From assembly GCA_002720865.1 (NCBI GenBank), contig PBIO01000011.1, positions 124,001 through 188,000 of the forward strand: a stretch of DNA of 64,000 nucleotides, written 5' to 3'. Each line of letters starts with the position of its first letter. Within the stretch, counting starts at the first letter, position 1. The DNA comes from Halobacteriovorax sp. Its GTDB lineage: Bacteria; Bdellovibrionota; Bacteriovoracia; Bacteriovoracales; Bacteriovoracaceae. Below the pieces are notes generated by a model, which saw only the letters and a list, made by a program, of their open reading frames with translations, searched no databases and was not told where the DNA came from. Positions 17,420 to 26,190 of the stretch are shown here, in pieces. Both the position numbers and the translations under genes were made by a program.

Positions 17420-17515
17420 ATGAAGAAAATAGATTTAATTATTTTTAGTTTAATATCATTAATCATATTAGTCAGCACAAAGGCTCAAGCAGCCGCCTTG
17501 GTTGCTCTGAACTAA
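17420..17515 (+). CDS. 31-residue secreted micropeptide precursor
   Basis: A short gene: ATG at 17420, TAA at 17513, with GGGA nine bases before the start. The product begins MKKIDLIIF, continues as a hydrophobic core and ends in a signal-peptidase I-like site KAQA (Ala at -3 and -1). Cleavage there would release a seven-residue tail, AALVALN. It has its own promoter-like sequence (17360-17387) and a strong hairpin downstream (17558-17589), so it looks like an independent transcription unit of about 200 bases. A six-base inverted repeat (TGCTCT/AGAGCA) brackets the stop codon. It could act as a signal peptide-derived pheromone, a small membrane peptide or a regulatory leader; none is proven. 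The family is unknown to me. Confidence 0.55.
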   Translation: MKKIDLIIFSLISLIILVSTKAQAAALVALN

Positions 17516-17557
17516 GAGCATCCTTGAGGGGTGTTGAATAATAGTCCGTCCGTATAG

Positions 17558-17589
17558 AGGGCTCCTAAATGGTAACGTTTAGGGGCCCT
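17558..17589. terminator. Strong hairpin between convergent units
   Basis: A 12-base-pair stem (AGGGCTCCTAAA with TTTAGGGGCCCT, one G-T pair) with an eight-base loop lies directly downstream of the FkbM gene stop and after the 31-residue peptide gene. It lacks a long T-run on either side, so it is probably a bidirectional but imperfect terminator or an mRNA-stabilising hairpin. Confidence 0.6.
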
Positions 17590-18435
17590 TTAACATTTTG
17601 GGACATAAAGATAATTGCAGTCCTCGATACCTTTTCCAGAAAAAATATCTACTAAAGAGCTCAAATCATTTTCAGTTAATAATCCTTCTTTCTCAGAAGA
17701 AAAAACTTCATAAGAAATGCCTGTTTCCTTTTCTAGAAACTTAAGAAAACTTAGTGACTCCTTAGAAGAAACTTCAATCAACATCTTTGGACGAAATTTT
17801 TGAATTGTTTGTTTAGCCCCTTGAATAAAAAGCTTTTCTGCTCCTTGTACATCAACCTTCATAAAATCAACTTTTTCAAAGTTGTAGCTATCTAAAGTCT
17901 TCAGTTTAACCTTTACACTTTTACCAGTAGAGCCTCTTTTAGATACCTTATCTTTGAGAAGAGAATGTCCCCCATCATTAAAGGTATCGATAAAGAATTC
18001 ATCATCGCCACTATGATCACTAAGGGCCACTTTATGATGTTCTACATCTGTAATTTTATTCTTTTCAATGGTCGTTTGAATACAATCTCCAAGCCAGGGG
18101 ATCGGCTCAAAAAGATGACATTTTAAATTTGGATACTTCTTTTTAAAATAAAAACTAAAATGACCTATATTGGCCCCAACATCTAAAAAGACATCCCCAT
18201 CAGCTATATGTTTTTCAATTAAATCTTTGTCTGTTTTTTCGTATTGATAAAATGCTTTGGTTTTATCATAGCTTAAATCAAAGCTAGGCCCAGAGACATC
18301 CACCATAGAAAGGAACATTTTAAAGTCAGACTCGACCTGAACATAGGCCATCTCGGGCATTAATGCTCGAAAGTATTTCTTCATCCAACGCTTAGATGAT
18401 ATAAATAACTTAATCTCATTGCTAATATCTGACAC
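17590..18435 (-). CDS. FkbM-family SAM-dependent methyltransferase
   Basis: A 281-residue cytoplasmic methyltransferase. The SAM-binding motif is FLDVGANIGHFSFYF (near 85-100), followed by CHLFEPIPW and the FkbM hallmark FMKVDVQGAEKLFIQGA (near 200). FkbM enzymes O-methylate sugars or other small metabolites, and many lie in polysaccharide clusters. The neighbours (O-antigen ligase, GT22) suggest glycan methylation. The start is a GTG at 18435 with AGGTG upstream, only nine bases from the start of the divergent GT22 gene. An ATG at residue 18 would be a later alternative. Confidence 0.87.
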   Translation of the reverse strand: MSDISNEIKLFISSKRWMKKYFRALMPEMAYVQVESDFKMFLSMVDVSGPSFDLSYDKTKAFYQYEKTDKDLIEKHIADGDVFLDVGANIGHFSFYFKKKYPNLKCHLFEPIPWLGDCIQTTIEKNKITDVEHHKVALSDHSGDDEFFIDTFNDGGHSLLKDKVSKRGSTGKSVKVKLKTLDSYNFEKVDFMKVDVQGAEKLFIQGAKQTIQKFRPKMLIEVSSKESLSFLKFLEKETGISYEVFSSEKEGLLTENDLSSLVDIFSGKGIEDCNYLYVPKC

Positions 18436-18444
18436 TTTGCACCT

Positions 18445-19848
18445 ATGGAAGTACTAAAACGCTTAAATGATAAGTCACTGTTTATCCTTAGTCTATTAAT
18501 GACTATCGTAGGAAGCTACTTCTCATACGGCTTTCTCCATCCAGACGAACAGTATTACGCCATAGATTTCGCGGCCTTTAAGGCCGGACTCATCCCCGAA
18601 ATAACGACTTGGGAGTACAGCACTAAGTTAAGACCCTGGCTACTCCCTGCCATATTCACCCCATTTTTAAAGCTCTTTAAACTTATGGATTTCAGCCCTT
18701 TTACTATGGCCTGGATGCTAAGATTGATTTCAGGAATTTTTTCTTGGTGGGCATTAGTTAGGTTAAACAAGAAACTTAAAGATCATTTCCCTGGGAGCAT
18801 CTCTTATAATATCTTTGTTTTCTTTACTCATTTTTCATTTTTCTGTTTTTTTATGCAGCTTCGAACCAGTTCGGAAAACTGGTCTACGGCCTTTCTCGTT
18901 TTTGCCTTTTCGCTTCTCCTAAGAAAAGCCCCATATTTAAACGACTTTATCTTCGGGGGACTCTTTCTAGGTCTCGCCTTTAGTATTCGCCACCAAACCG
19001 GGCTTATTGCCCTAGGCTTTGGACTCTGGCTTTTAATAGTAAAACAAATTGGATTTAAAAATTGGTTCGGCTTCTTTGTCCCTTCAATTTTAGCGGGAGT
19101 CCTCATTGGAATCGGTGCTGATTGGTGGGGTTATGGAGAGCTTACATTTACCCCTTGGAATTATATTTACCAAAACTTAGTTCTCGATAAAATTTCTCAG
19201 TTTGGAACCTCTCCTTTTTATGCTTATTTTATCTGGCTCTTTAAAACCCTGACCCCCTTTTGGGCCATTATTATTCTAATCGGTTTTATTAGACTTCTCA
19301 TGCAAGAAGCTACCAATTGGGTGGTCTGGAGTGTCTTTCCTTTTATCCTAGTTCACTTTTTTATTGGTCATAAGGAGCTTCGCTTTCTCTATCCGGTTGT
19401 TCCTTTTCTTCTTTATTCAGGAGCTCAATTTTTTCCTGAAAGAAAGCTTAGCTTTGAGCCACTAAGGAGATATTTTTATTTAGGCACTGTTTATCTAAAC
19501 ATGATCCTCTTCGTTTATTTATTTTTTAAGCCGGCCTATACACCACTTGGTTTTTATAAATACCTGTATGATAACGATATTAGAGAGATTAGAGTTTTTA
19601 AAAATAAACAGGGACAAGTACCAACACTAGAAATGCCTTTTTATAAGAAAGAAGACTTAAACGTAGTAATTGACTCGGGCCTTGCTAAGACTGGTTATTT
19701 TTTTACCACAAAGTATGCCGAGCTTGATTACTTCACCGGTGGAAACTGTGAAACTCTTTATTCAACTTATCCAGAGTGGCTTTTTCAGTTCAATTATTTT
19801 GGATGGCTTAAAAGATCTAGTATTTGGATACTCACTAAATGCCAATAA
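18445..19848 (+). CDS. GT22-family (ALG9/PIG-B-like) polytopic mannosyltransferase
   Basis: A 467-residue membrane glycosyltransferase with about ten hydrophobic helices. It carries the GT22 landmarks in order: HPDE (32-35) in the first extracytoplasmic loop, TWEY (55-58), LRPWLLP (62-68), DWWGYG followed by FTPWNY (226-240) and HKELRFLYP (309-317). In eukaryotes this family transfers mannose from dolichol-phosphate-mannose to lipid-linked glycans. A polyprenyl-phosphate-mannose donor would be expected here, acting on the periplasmic face. Its acceptor is unknown; the polysaccharide or lipid A are candidates. No Shine-Dalgarno is visible before the ATG at 18445, and its promoter must lie inside the divergent gene. 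Confidence 0.83.
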   Translation: MEVLKRLNDKSLFILSLLMTIVGSYFSYGFLHPDEQYYAIDFAAFKAGLIPEITTWEYSTKLRPWLLPAIFTPFLKLFKLMDFSPFTMAWMLRLISGIFSWWALVRLNKKLKDHFPGSISYNIFVFFTHFSFFCFFMQLRTSSENWSTAFLVFAFSLLLRKAPYLNDFIFGGLFLGLAFSIRHQTGLIALGFGLWLLIVKQIGFKNWFGFFVPSILAGVLIGIGADWWGYGELTFTPWNYIYQNLVLDKISQFGTSPFYAYFIWLFKTLTPFWAIIILIGFIRLLMQEATNWVVWSVFPFILVHFFIGHKELRFLYPVVPFLLYSGAQFFPERKLSFEPLRRYFYLGTVYLNMILFVYLFFKPAYTPLGFYKYLYDNDIREIRVFKNKQGQVPTLEMPFYKKEDLNVVIDSGLAKTGYFFTTKYAELDYFTGGNCETLYSTYPEWLFQFNYFGWLKRSSIWILTKCQ

Positions 19849-19871
19849 AAAAGGCCCATAAAAATGGGCCT
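19845..19871 (-). terminator. Intrinsic terminator of the nuoBCDI operon
   Basis: On the minus strand an eight-base-pair stem (AGGCCCAT/ATGGGCCT, four-base loop) is followed by a T-rich run. It overlaps the stop codon of the convergent GT22 gene. Confidence 0.8.
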
Positions 19872-19896
19872 CAATATTTAGTCATTTAATTCTTAC

Positions 19897-20460
19897 TTAA
19901 TCTTTAACGATACGATCTCTCCAAGCACGAATATCATCTGCAAGGTAGTCATACTTCATATTATCTAATGTGTATGAAGCAAACTCGTAGTCTGTTGTAT
20001 GAGTTAAGCACTCTGTAGGACAAACAGTCGTACAAAGACCACAGTACATACAAAGAGCTGTATCGATTGTGTATTGCTGAAGATCAAGTCTGATAGGTGT
20101 ACCATCTTTAGTTTTGATCTTCTCTGCATCCTTATCTCTTCTTGTGGCCGTAATATAAATACAGTCAACAGGACAAGCATTGGCACATTGAAGACAAGAG
20201 ATACAGTTCTCAGCATCATTAAAGAGACGAGAGCGGGAGTTCTCTGGAAGAACTTCTCTAACCTCAGGGTACTCAATTGTTACAGGCTTTTCTGCCCAAA
20301 CATATCTAAAGGTAATATACATACCCTTTGATACTGAAACAATTGATCTCCAAATATTGCTAAACCAACCTTTAAAAGTTAGCTCTTGCTCATATCTTTT
20401 TGAGTTCTCGGCAAATTGGGCATGTAAGTCGGGCGTTAAGCCGCTGGTCTTATTATTCAT
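19897..20460 (-). CDS. nuoI: NADH-quinone oxidoreductase subunit I
   Basis: A 187-residue electron-transfer subunit carrying the two tetranuclear clusters N6a and N6b of complex I. Both motifs are present: CISCLQCANACP and CMYCGLCTTVCP, each C-x2-C-x2-C-x3-CP. It passes electrons towards NuoB at the Q site on the cytoplasmic face of the inner membrane. The gene starts four bases inside nuoD and is the last of the four-gene operon, followed by a terminator. NuoH, which often sits between nuoD and nuoI, is absent here. Confidence 0.95.
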   Translation of the reverse strand: MNNKTSGLTPDLHAQFAENSKRYEQELTFKGWFSNIWRSIVSVSKGMYITFRYVWAEKPVTIEYPEVREVLPENSRSRLFNDAENCISCLQCANACPVDCIYITATRRDKDAEKIKTKDGTPIRLDLQQYTIDTALCMYCGLCTTVCPTECLTHTTDYEFASYTLDNMKYDYLADDIRAWRDRIVKD

Positions 20461-21599
20461 CTATCAACCTCTCCAAGAACGATATCGATACTACCAATTG
20501 TAGCAACAAAGTCGGCAATCATTTGTCCCGGAGCCATTTCTCCAAGCATTGATGTATGAGTAAAACACGAAGATTTTACTTTTAATCTATAAGGAGTTTT
20601 TCCACCATCAGAAATAAGATGGTATCCAAGCTCACCACGAGGACATTCAGTTCTCATATAGGTTTCCCCTTCAGGAACCTTGATGATCTTTGGAACTTTC
20701 CCCATAACTGGACCTTCTTCAATCCCGTCAAGGCATTGCTCGATAATCTTAATAGACTCGTGCATCTCTCTCATTCTAACGTAGTAGCGATCCCAGCAAT
20801 CTCCAAGAGTCCCTTTTTCTCCATGACCTACTTGAACATCAAAATCAAATTCTTCGTAGATACTATAAGGTCTGTCTTTTCTAAGATCCCACTTAATACC
20901 TGAACCTCTCATAACAGGACCAGTTGCCCCGTAAGAGTAAATTTGCTCTGGTGTTAACTTCGCCACATTGGCAGTTCTGTCGATAAAGATTTTATTCTCA
21001 CCAACAAGAGTGTGATACTTATCAAGCTCAGTTTTCATTTCATCAACAAACTTGGCAATTCTTCTTAATTGTCCGTCGTTGATGTCATTCCAAACACCGC
21101 CAATCCAATAATAATTATAAAGAAGTCTAGCACCGCTAAGTTCCTCAAAAATTCTTAAGATAAATTCACGTTTTTGAAAGGCATAAAGAAAAGGAGAAAA
21201 AGCCCCAAGGTCGATAGCATAAACACCAAAGAACATAAGGTGTGAAGCTAGTCTTTGTAATTCCCCTACCATGACTCTGATATACTCAGCACGTCTAGGT
21301 ACTTCCGTTCCAAGCATCTTTTCTACAGTTAGAGCGTAGCCCCATTCCATAGACATGGCCGCTAGGTAGTCCATTCGATCACAAAAAGGAATGACTCCTC
21401 TGTAGTCTAGGTTTTCTGAATGCTTTTCTTTGCATCTGTGAAGGTAACCAATATGTGGAATTGCTTCAGCAACGATTTCTGAATCCGTTTTAATTTCAAC
21501 TCTTAAAACACCGTGAGTGGCCGGATGCTGAGGCCCCATATTTAGTGTAAGAAGGTCTGACTTAATAGATTCGCCGTTTTCAATTAATTCAATGGCCAT
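20457..21599 (-). CDS. nuoD: NADH-quinone oxidoreductase subunit D
   Basis: A 380-residue, 49-kDa-type Q-module subunit that forms the quinone-binding cavity with NuoB. MGPQHPATHGVLR near the N-terminus contains the conserved HPATHG quinone-site loop, and IGYLHRCKEKHSE, RPYSIYEEFDFDV and ECPRGELG are further family blocks. The length fits separate NuoD, not a NuoCD fusion. It starts two bases after the nuoC stop and overlaps nuoI by four. Confidence 0.96.
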   Translation of the reverse strand: MAIELIENGESIKSDLLTLNMGPQHPATHGVLRVEIKTDSEIVAEAIPHIGYLHRCKEKHSENLDYRGVIPFCDRMDYLAAMSMEWGYALTVEKMLGTEVPRRAEYIRVMVGELQRLASHLMFFGVYAIDLGAFSPFLYAFQKREFILRIFEELSGARLLYNYYWIGGVWNDINDGQLRRIAKFVDEMKTELDKYHTLVGENKIFIDRTANVAKLTPEQIYSYGATGPVMRGSGIKWDLRKDRPYSIYEEFDFDVQVGHGEKGTLGDCWDRYYVRMREMHESIKIIEQCLDGIEEGPVMGKVPKIIKVPEGETYMRTECPRGELGYHLISDGGKTPYRLKVKSSCFTHTSMLGEMAPGQMIADFVATIGSIDIVLGEVDR

Positions 21600-21601
21600 C
21601 T

Positions 21602-22180
21602 CTACTCTCCCTTCCAGCTGAATGAAACTTTCTTTGGATCTTCCTGAGTTTCTTGAATCTTTTTAAAGAAGTGATGATCAGCATTGTTGATCTTATGCTC
21701 AGGATTGATTTTCATTCCATGATATTCTTCGGCCACAACATAATCTTTTCTAAGCGGCCATCCTTCCCAATCTTCTGGGCAAAGAATCCTTTTAAGATTC
21801 GGATGATTCTTAAAGATCACACCGACCATGTCGTAACATTCTCTTTCTTGCCAGTCTGCCGCTTTCCAAACACTGCAAACACTATCAATTTCTGGAACTG
21901 AGTTAGTATCAGCTTTTGGAAGCTTCACTTTCAAGATAAGTTCATTATTTTTAGTAAAGCTACAAAGAACATAGCTTACTTCTATTCTATCTTCGTAATC
22001 AGTTCCTGTAATAACTTGAAGAGTATGCATCTCCCAATCACCTGTTGCTAAGTCTTCACATACTTTTAAAATATGAGCACTATCAACAAAGATTGAAGAA
22101 TCTCCAACTTCAGCGATAACGGCCGTAGCGTTACAGCCAGGAACGGCACTATTTAAGTGGCTTACAATTTCATTATGCAT
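21602..22180 (-). CDS. nuoC: NADH-quinone oxidoreductase subunit C
   Basis: A 192-residue 30-kDa-type Q-module subunit. The family block [20 protein letters not shown] is followed by [18 protein letters not shown], both diagnostic. It stabilises the NuoB/D interface and has no cofactor of its own. It overlaps nuoB by eight bases. Confidence 0.95.
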   Translation of the reverse strand: MHNEIVSHLNSAVPGCNATAVIAEVGDSSIFVDSAHILKVCEDLATGDWEMHTLQVITGTDYEDRIEVSYVLCSFTKNNELILKVKLPKADTNSVPEIDSVCSVWKAADWQERECYDMVGVIFKNHPNLKRILCPEDWEGWPLRKDYVVAEEYHGMKINPEHKINNADHHFFKKIQETQEDPKKVSFSWKGE

Positions 22181-22655
22181 TCTTCACCCACTTATCTCTA
22201 AGAAGTCTCTCGTTCGCGATTTTCTTTTGAAGAGTCATTAGTCCTTCAATAAGAGCTTCAGGTCTTGGAGGACATCCAGGAACATAAACATCAACAGGAA
22301 CAATTTCATCAACACCTTTTAGAACATGATAGCCATGCTGCCAGTATGGACCACCCTTGTTTGCACAAGAACCCATGCTGATAACATACTTTGGTTCAGG
22401 CATTTGTTCATAAAGAGTTTGAATTCTTTCGGACATTTTCAAAGTTACCGTACCGGCAACGATCATGAGGTCAGCACGTCGTGGGGTTGCCATAAAAGCA
22501 CCACAACCAAATCTCTCAAGGTCATATTTTGAAGCACCTGTTGCCATCATTTCGATAGCACAACAAGCAAGTCCGAAGGTCATAGGCCAAAGCGAATTTT
22601 TACGGCCCCAGTTGAGGAAATCATCAACTTTCGCTAGAACGACACTGTCCTGCAT
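22173..22655 (-). CDS. nuoB: NADH-quinone oxidoreductase subunit B
   Basis: A 160-residue subunit holding cluster N2, the last iron-sulphur centre before quinone. Key Cys residues are visible in [20 protein letters not shown] and [15 protein letters not shown] place the start at the ATG at 22655, six bases after AAAGGA, rather than at a TTG six codons upstream. It leads the nuoB-C-D-I operon. NuoA, normally first, is not adjacent. Confidence 0.95.
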   Translation of the reverse strand: MQDSVVLAKVDDFLNWGRKNSLWPMTFGLACCAIEMMATGASKYDLERFGCGAFMATPRRADLMIVAGTVTLKMSERIQTLYEQMPEPKYVISMGSCANKGGPYWQHGYHVLKGVDEIVPVDVYVPGCPPRPEALIEGLMTLQKKIANERLLRDKWVKNA

Positions 22656-22700
22656 TAAAGATCCTTTGATCAAAGTTAAACGTCTAAAATTGTACCTATA

Positions 22701-22729
22701 TTTTTACTTTTATGGGGTAAAACCGTCAA
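22701..22729 (-). promoter_or_regulatory. Predicted promoter of nuoBCDI
   Basis: On the minus strand TTGACG (22729-22724) and TAAAAA (22706-22701) are separated by 17 bases, about 45 bases before the nuoB ATG. The -10 match is moderate. Confidence 0.4.
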
Positions 22730-22787
22730 CGAACTCGACCAAAAAAATCTGGTGTTTTTGTCTAAGTTTGCATTGCGTAGAATTTTG

Positions 22788-23765
22788 TTAAGGAGTGTTA
22801 ATAAAGCTATTACAGCGTAAAGAGAAATTGTTTTTCATCCTAGAAAGCGAAGACTGTCTCGAGTGAACAAAGTCAGTTCCTTCACTTGCAGGAGACCTAT
22901 TAGTGCCCCTAGATAGGACTGCAAGCCTTCTATAGTCATTTTGACAGGCTTTCCCCATTATCGTGACATACTCTTCTAAGGCTGCAATAGGGTAAGGCTT
23001 CCCATAAGCTGAGCTGATAAAGTCGCTATCATCTTCACTTAAATAAGGGAATTCATGACTCTCTATGCCAAATCTTTCAAGATCTCTTTTAAATTTTCTG
23101 ACGAATTGCCCAACTTTATAAAACTGCTGTGCTCCAAGTTTTTTAGATAATTTTCCAGTTTCTTGGTCCGTCACCTTATTACAATTTGAGCTCGAATTAT
23201 TCTGCTTTGGAAATAACTCCTGCTTAACTTTGCATTCAATCATATAAGCATCAACCTCTCCGCCCTTACCTTCAACAGTTGAATGAATAAACTCGTGAAG
23301 CTTAAAGTTTTGTCTATACGGATTAAAGGGCTCTCTATAAGTGAAGTGAGTTAGTTCATGGGCCAAGTCAAGGACCGCATCCATCGTGTTTAAATTTTGA
23401 TTAACAAAAACTTTTGTCTTTGTTTCATAGTCAATCTGCTCTGGATTAGAAGGAGAAAACCTTCGAACTAAAGTCGTATCAGTTAAAGAGCCTTCTCCCA
23501 CTTTGATCACCTCTAAAAGAGTTTCTCCTTGGGCCGCGGCTTTTTCTTTAGCTAGATATAATAATTTTTTTCCAGTTTTAGATTTTAATAAAAGTTTAAC
23601 CAGATGCCTTACGCCTTCTTCTTCTGACATATTTCCTTTAATCCAATTCTCTTGAAGCGTAGATGAGCTATCAGTAAAAAGCACCTTGGCTTTTCTTTCA
23701 AACATTCTAGCCTCTGCTGAATTGATAAAAATGAAAATGGCTGTCGATAGTAAGAGTAAACGCAT
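22788..23765 (-). CDS. Secreted protein with HELTH and HEFIH motifs, putative metallopeptidase
   Basis: A 325-residue protein with a Sec signal peptide (about 1-19, INSAEA). Two zinc-binding-type motifs lie close together, HELTH (136-140) and HEFIH (157-161), followed by GGEVDAY (168-174), whose Glu could be a third ligand. Cys residues at the C-terminus and middle may form disulphides. It could be a zinc-dependent protease secreted to the periplasm or to prey, but which HExxH is catalytic is not evident. The family is not one I can name. It is a single gene between nuoB and the lipoprotein operon. Confidence 0.7.
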   Translation of the reverse strand: MRLLLLSTAIFIFINSAEARMFERKAKVLFTDSSSTLQENWIKGNMSEEEGVRHLVKLLLKSKTGKKLLYLAKEKAAAQGETLLEVIKVGEGSLTDTTLVRRFSPSNPEQIDYETKTKVFVNQNLNTMDAVLDLAHELTHFTYREPFNPYRQNFKLHEFIHSTVEGKGGEVDAYMIECKVKQELFPKQNNSSSNCNKVTDQETGKLSKKLGAQQFYKVGQFVRKFKRDLERFGIESHEFPYLSEDDSDFISSAYGKPYPIAALEEYVTIMGKACQNDYRRLAVLSRGTNRSPASEGTDFVHSRQSSLSRMKNNFSLRCNSFINTP

Positions 23766-23839
23766 ACCCTAACTCTTCGACTAATTAACAACTTCCTCTT
23801 AATTTTTAACGGATTGCCTTAGGTGGGGGAAGAATTTAC

Positions 23840-25561
23840 CTAGTTAAGTGAGCGAAAGTTTACCAAAGTACTTTTGGTCTCTTTAGCTACTTCTAATGGC
23901 CCAATATGAGTCTCTTTTTGAGCCCCAGAATGATGACTTTTTATAAAAACTTGATACTTTCCTTCTGGTAATTTTAATTTACCCATCCATACATCTGACG
24001 GAAGAGTGCTCCAATAACGGGTATCGGCTCGCTCACTTGCCTCAATTCCTTTTGCCGTAGCGATATATTGAAAAACAGCAGCTTGCCTGGCAAAGAAAGC
24101 ATTATTCTTATTTTTGCTCATTAGCTTATAGGTAGCATAGGCTGCAGCAATGGCCGCCACATGTTTGACTGCAAGTCTAGCCCCCACTCTTCCATAAAGA
24201 GAGGCCGCGTTCTCTGCTACTGCCTGTTCAGCAATATCCCCAAGAGGAGCAACTAGAGACAGCGGTCTCGTGGCAACAACTTTTCCTTCGGCATTCTTAA
24301 CGACCACATGGTTTACCGAATCAACTCCGTGATTTTGAATTTTTGGAAGTTCAAAACTTATGGCCGCATTTGTAACCGCGACTTCAGCAACTCTTAAGCC
24401 AAGGTAAGCTCCTGCAGGTCTATAAGATCTAGGAGGAGGGAGGAGCCCTAATTGCTTGGCCGCGAATACGGTTAAAACAGCCGCTCCAATCTGGGCGGCA
24501 GCATTATCCTTCGCTGCTTTTCCTAAACCAAAGTATTCCTTTTGGGCAACCTTTAGTGGAATGACTCCATTTTGAAAAAGGATTGTGACATTAGCGTTTC
24601 GATTAGCTTTTGCTGATTTTATAATATCTTCTGAAATGGAATAGCGTTTTTTAATTTTGTTTAAGGAGCGAGGTCGGATACTCAAACTTAAGTCTACAAT
24701 TCTTTCATTTAGATAGTTTTTTAAATTCTTTGCGTATCCTGTTTCATTGATAAACTGCGCCTGAACATTTCTTTCCCCTAACTTTGGAAATTTTTTATAG
24801 TTCTCATTGTATTTTTGATAGAGAGTATTAAAGCTTTTATAGGCACCATAGTTTCTAATTAGAAGTGTATGACAATCTTTGTAAAGCTGAAGAGCGATTT
24901 GTAGATCCGTCGGAGTACCAATCATCTCATGTATATAAGCGCCAAAAACTTTAGCTAAGAGATCATTTTTAAAAACACTAGCTCCGCTTCTAGAAGACTT
25001 TAAGTCTTTTAAAAAAGAATCCCAGGCCAAAACTTCAGCCCTTGCTGACATTTGTCTGGTCCTAATTTCTGAAGCAGTTAATACTCTCTTGGGAATATTT
25101 CTAACTCCATCCTTTCCTTCACTAACCGTATGAGCTTCATAAAACCCTTGATTCGCAATAAGTAGATGATTCAAGGCCTGATAAAAATGAATAAGAGAAA
25201 TTTCATACCTTTCCCCGTAATAAATATCGTAATTATCATTAGCAATCATCTTTTGAACTTTATTAGAAATACTTGTTGTATAAAGCTTTCGCCCAAGCTC
25301 TCTAGCTTCCTCTAGAATCTTTGAAGATTGATAGTACTTCCCTGCAGAATGTAAAAGTAAGCCCTTCTCCATTAAGAAGAGGAGCTTATTGTCTTTTTCT
25401 TTATAAACCTTACTATTCTCTATGACTTTTATGGCCTCATCAAACTGGGAAGTTTTTATGAGAGAGCGCAGTTGATTACGCTCTTTCTTTCCCCCACTGG
25501 CGCAGGAGAAGAAAAAGAGTGCTAAAAAGAGATATAGGTAAAAGGGCTTCTGAATTACCAC
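23840..25561 (-). CDS. COG3014-like lipoprotein
   Basis: A 573-residue precursor with lipobox FFFSC. An N-terminal helical, TPR-like segment (about 25-150, LIKTSQFDEAIKVIE and LLLHSAGKYYQSSKILEEA) is followed by a central region with a hydrophobic Ala-rich stretch (about 355-385) and a C-terminal beta-domain (VWMGKLKLPEGKYQVFIK). The arrangement of a large TPR-containing lipoprotein next to LpoB-like and LPP20-like lipoproteins is recurrent in Gram-negative genomes. The function is unknown. Its start overlaps the LpoB-like gene by seven bases, indicating translational coupling. Confidence 0.75.
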   Translation of the reverse strand: MVIQKPFYLYLFLALFFFSCASGGKKERNQLRSLIKTSQFDEAIKVIENSKVYKEKDNKLLFLMEKGLLLHSAGKYYQSSKILEEARELGRKLYTTSISNKVQKMIANDNYDIYYGERYEISLIHFYQALNHLLIANQGFYEAHTVSEGKDGVRNIPKRVLTASEIRTRQMSARAEVLAWDSFLKDLKSSRSGASVFKNDLLAKVFGAYIHEMIGTPTDLQIALQLYKDCHTLLIRNYGAYKSFNTLYQKYNENYKKFPKLGERNVQAQFINETGYAKNLKNYLNERIVDLSLSIRPRSLNKIKKRYSISEDIIKSAKANRNANVTILFQNGVIPLKVAQKEYFGLGKAAKDNAAAQIGAAVLTVFAAKQLGLLPPPRSYRPAGAYLGLRVAEVAVTNAAISFELPKIQNHGVDSVNHVVVKNAEGKVVATRPLSLVAPLGDIAEQAVAENAASLYGRVGARLAVKHVAAIAAAYATYKLMSKNKNNAFFARQAAVFQYIATAKGIEASERADTRYWSTLPSDVWMGKLKLPEGKYQVFIKSHHSGAQKETHIGPLEVAKETKSTLVNFRSLN

Positions 25562-26166
25562 CCGGATCCGCTTTGCTCAGAATACTTTGAAAGTTTAGAA
25601 CGAGTTCTTAAAACCTCGATCCCTTTTTCAAGATCCGTCATTCGGATATTAACGGCGTATTGCTTAATGGTTTTACCTTTACGAGTAGCCGGCTTCATAT
25701 AAACATTTCCAAAGATAAGAAGATCTGCTCCCGTTTGTCTTCCTACTCTTTTAGCAGTAGACGGGTCCACCATTCCATCGTGTTGATAGGTGATCTCTTT
25801 TAAAAGAGCCTCTCTTGCCGCTGCATCAACGAGAATAAAATCACCTGAAGCTGAAATTTCATTTAAAAATTCATCGTTAATATCATTGATTGGAAAATAG
25901 GCTTCAGACGTTAAGTTCTGAACATTTGAAATAAAAACTGTAGGTGTTTTCCCATGAGTTCTTAAGTACCTTTGGAATCCCTTATGCTTCTTAATAGAAG
26001 CGAGGATATCAGAAACAACTTTCTCCGTATCTCTTTGAACCCATTGGTCAGTTATCTCAAGTGCCTTTTCATCAGACTCTTCATTATCCACACGTTCAGC
26101 TTTAAAACTTGAACAACTAGTTAGAGTCATAAATCCGATAAGGATTATTGGTAGTAATTTAATCAT
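25555..26166 (-). CDS. LpoB-like penicillin-binding-protein activator lipoprotein
   Basis: A 203-residue precursor with lipobox LTSC (Cys18). The mature domain matches the LpoB/PF13036 pattern: PTVFISNVQNLTSEAYFPI, then FILVDAAAREALLKE, then VGRQTGADLLIFGNV and a last beta block with DLEKGIEVL. LpoB spans the periplasm from the outer membrane and stimulates PBP1b. This protein is similar in size to E. coli LpoB and lacks its long Pro-rich linker, so the partner may be different. It lies in a four-lipoprotein operon. Confidence 0.83.
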   Translation of the reverse strand: MIKLLPIILIGFMTLTSCSSFKAERVDNEESDEKALEITDQWVQRDTEKVVSDILASIKKHKGFQRYLRTHGKTPTVFISNVQNLTSEAYFPINDINDEFLNEISASGDFILVDAAAREALLKEITYQHDGMVDPSTAKRVGRQTGADLLIFGNVYMKPATRKGKTIKQYAVNIRMTDLEKGIEVLRTRSKLSKYSEQSGSGW

Positions 26167-26190
26167 TATATGCTCCCTATTTAATAAATA

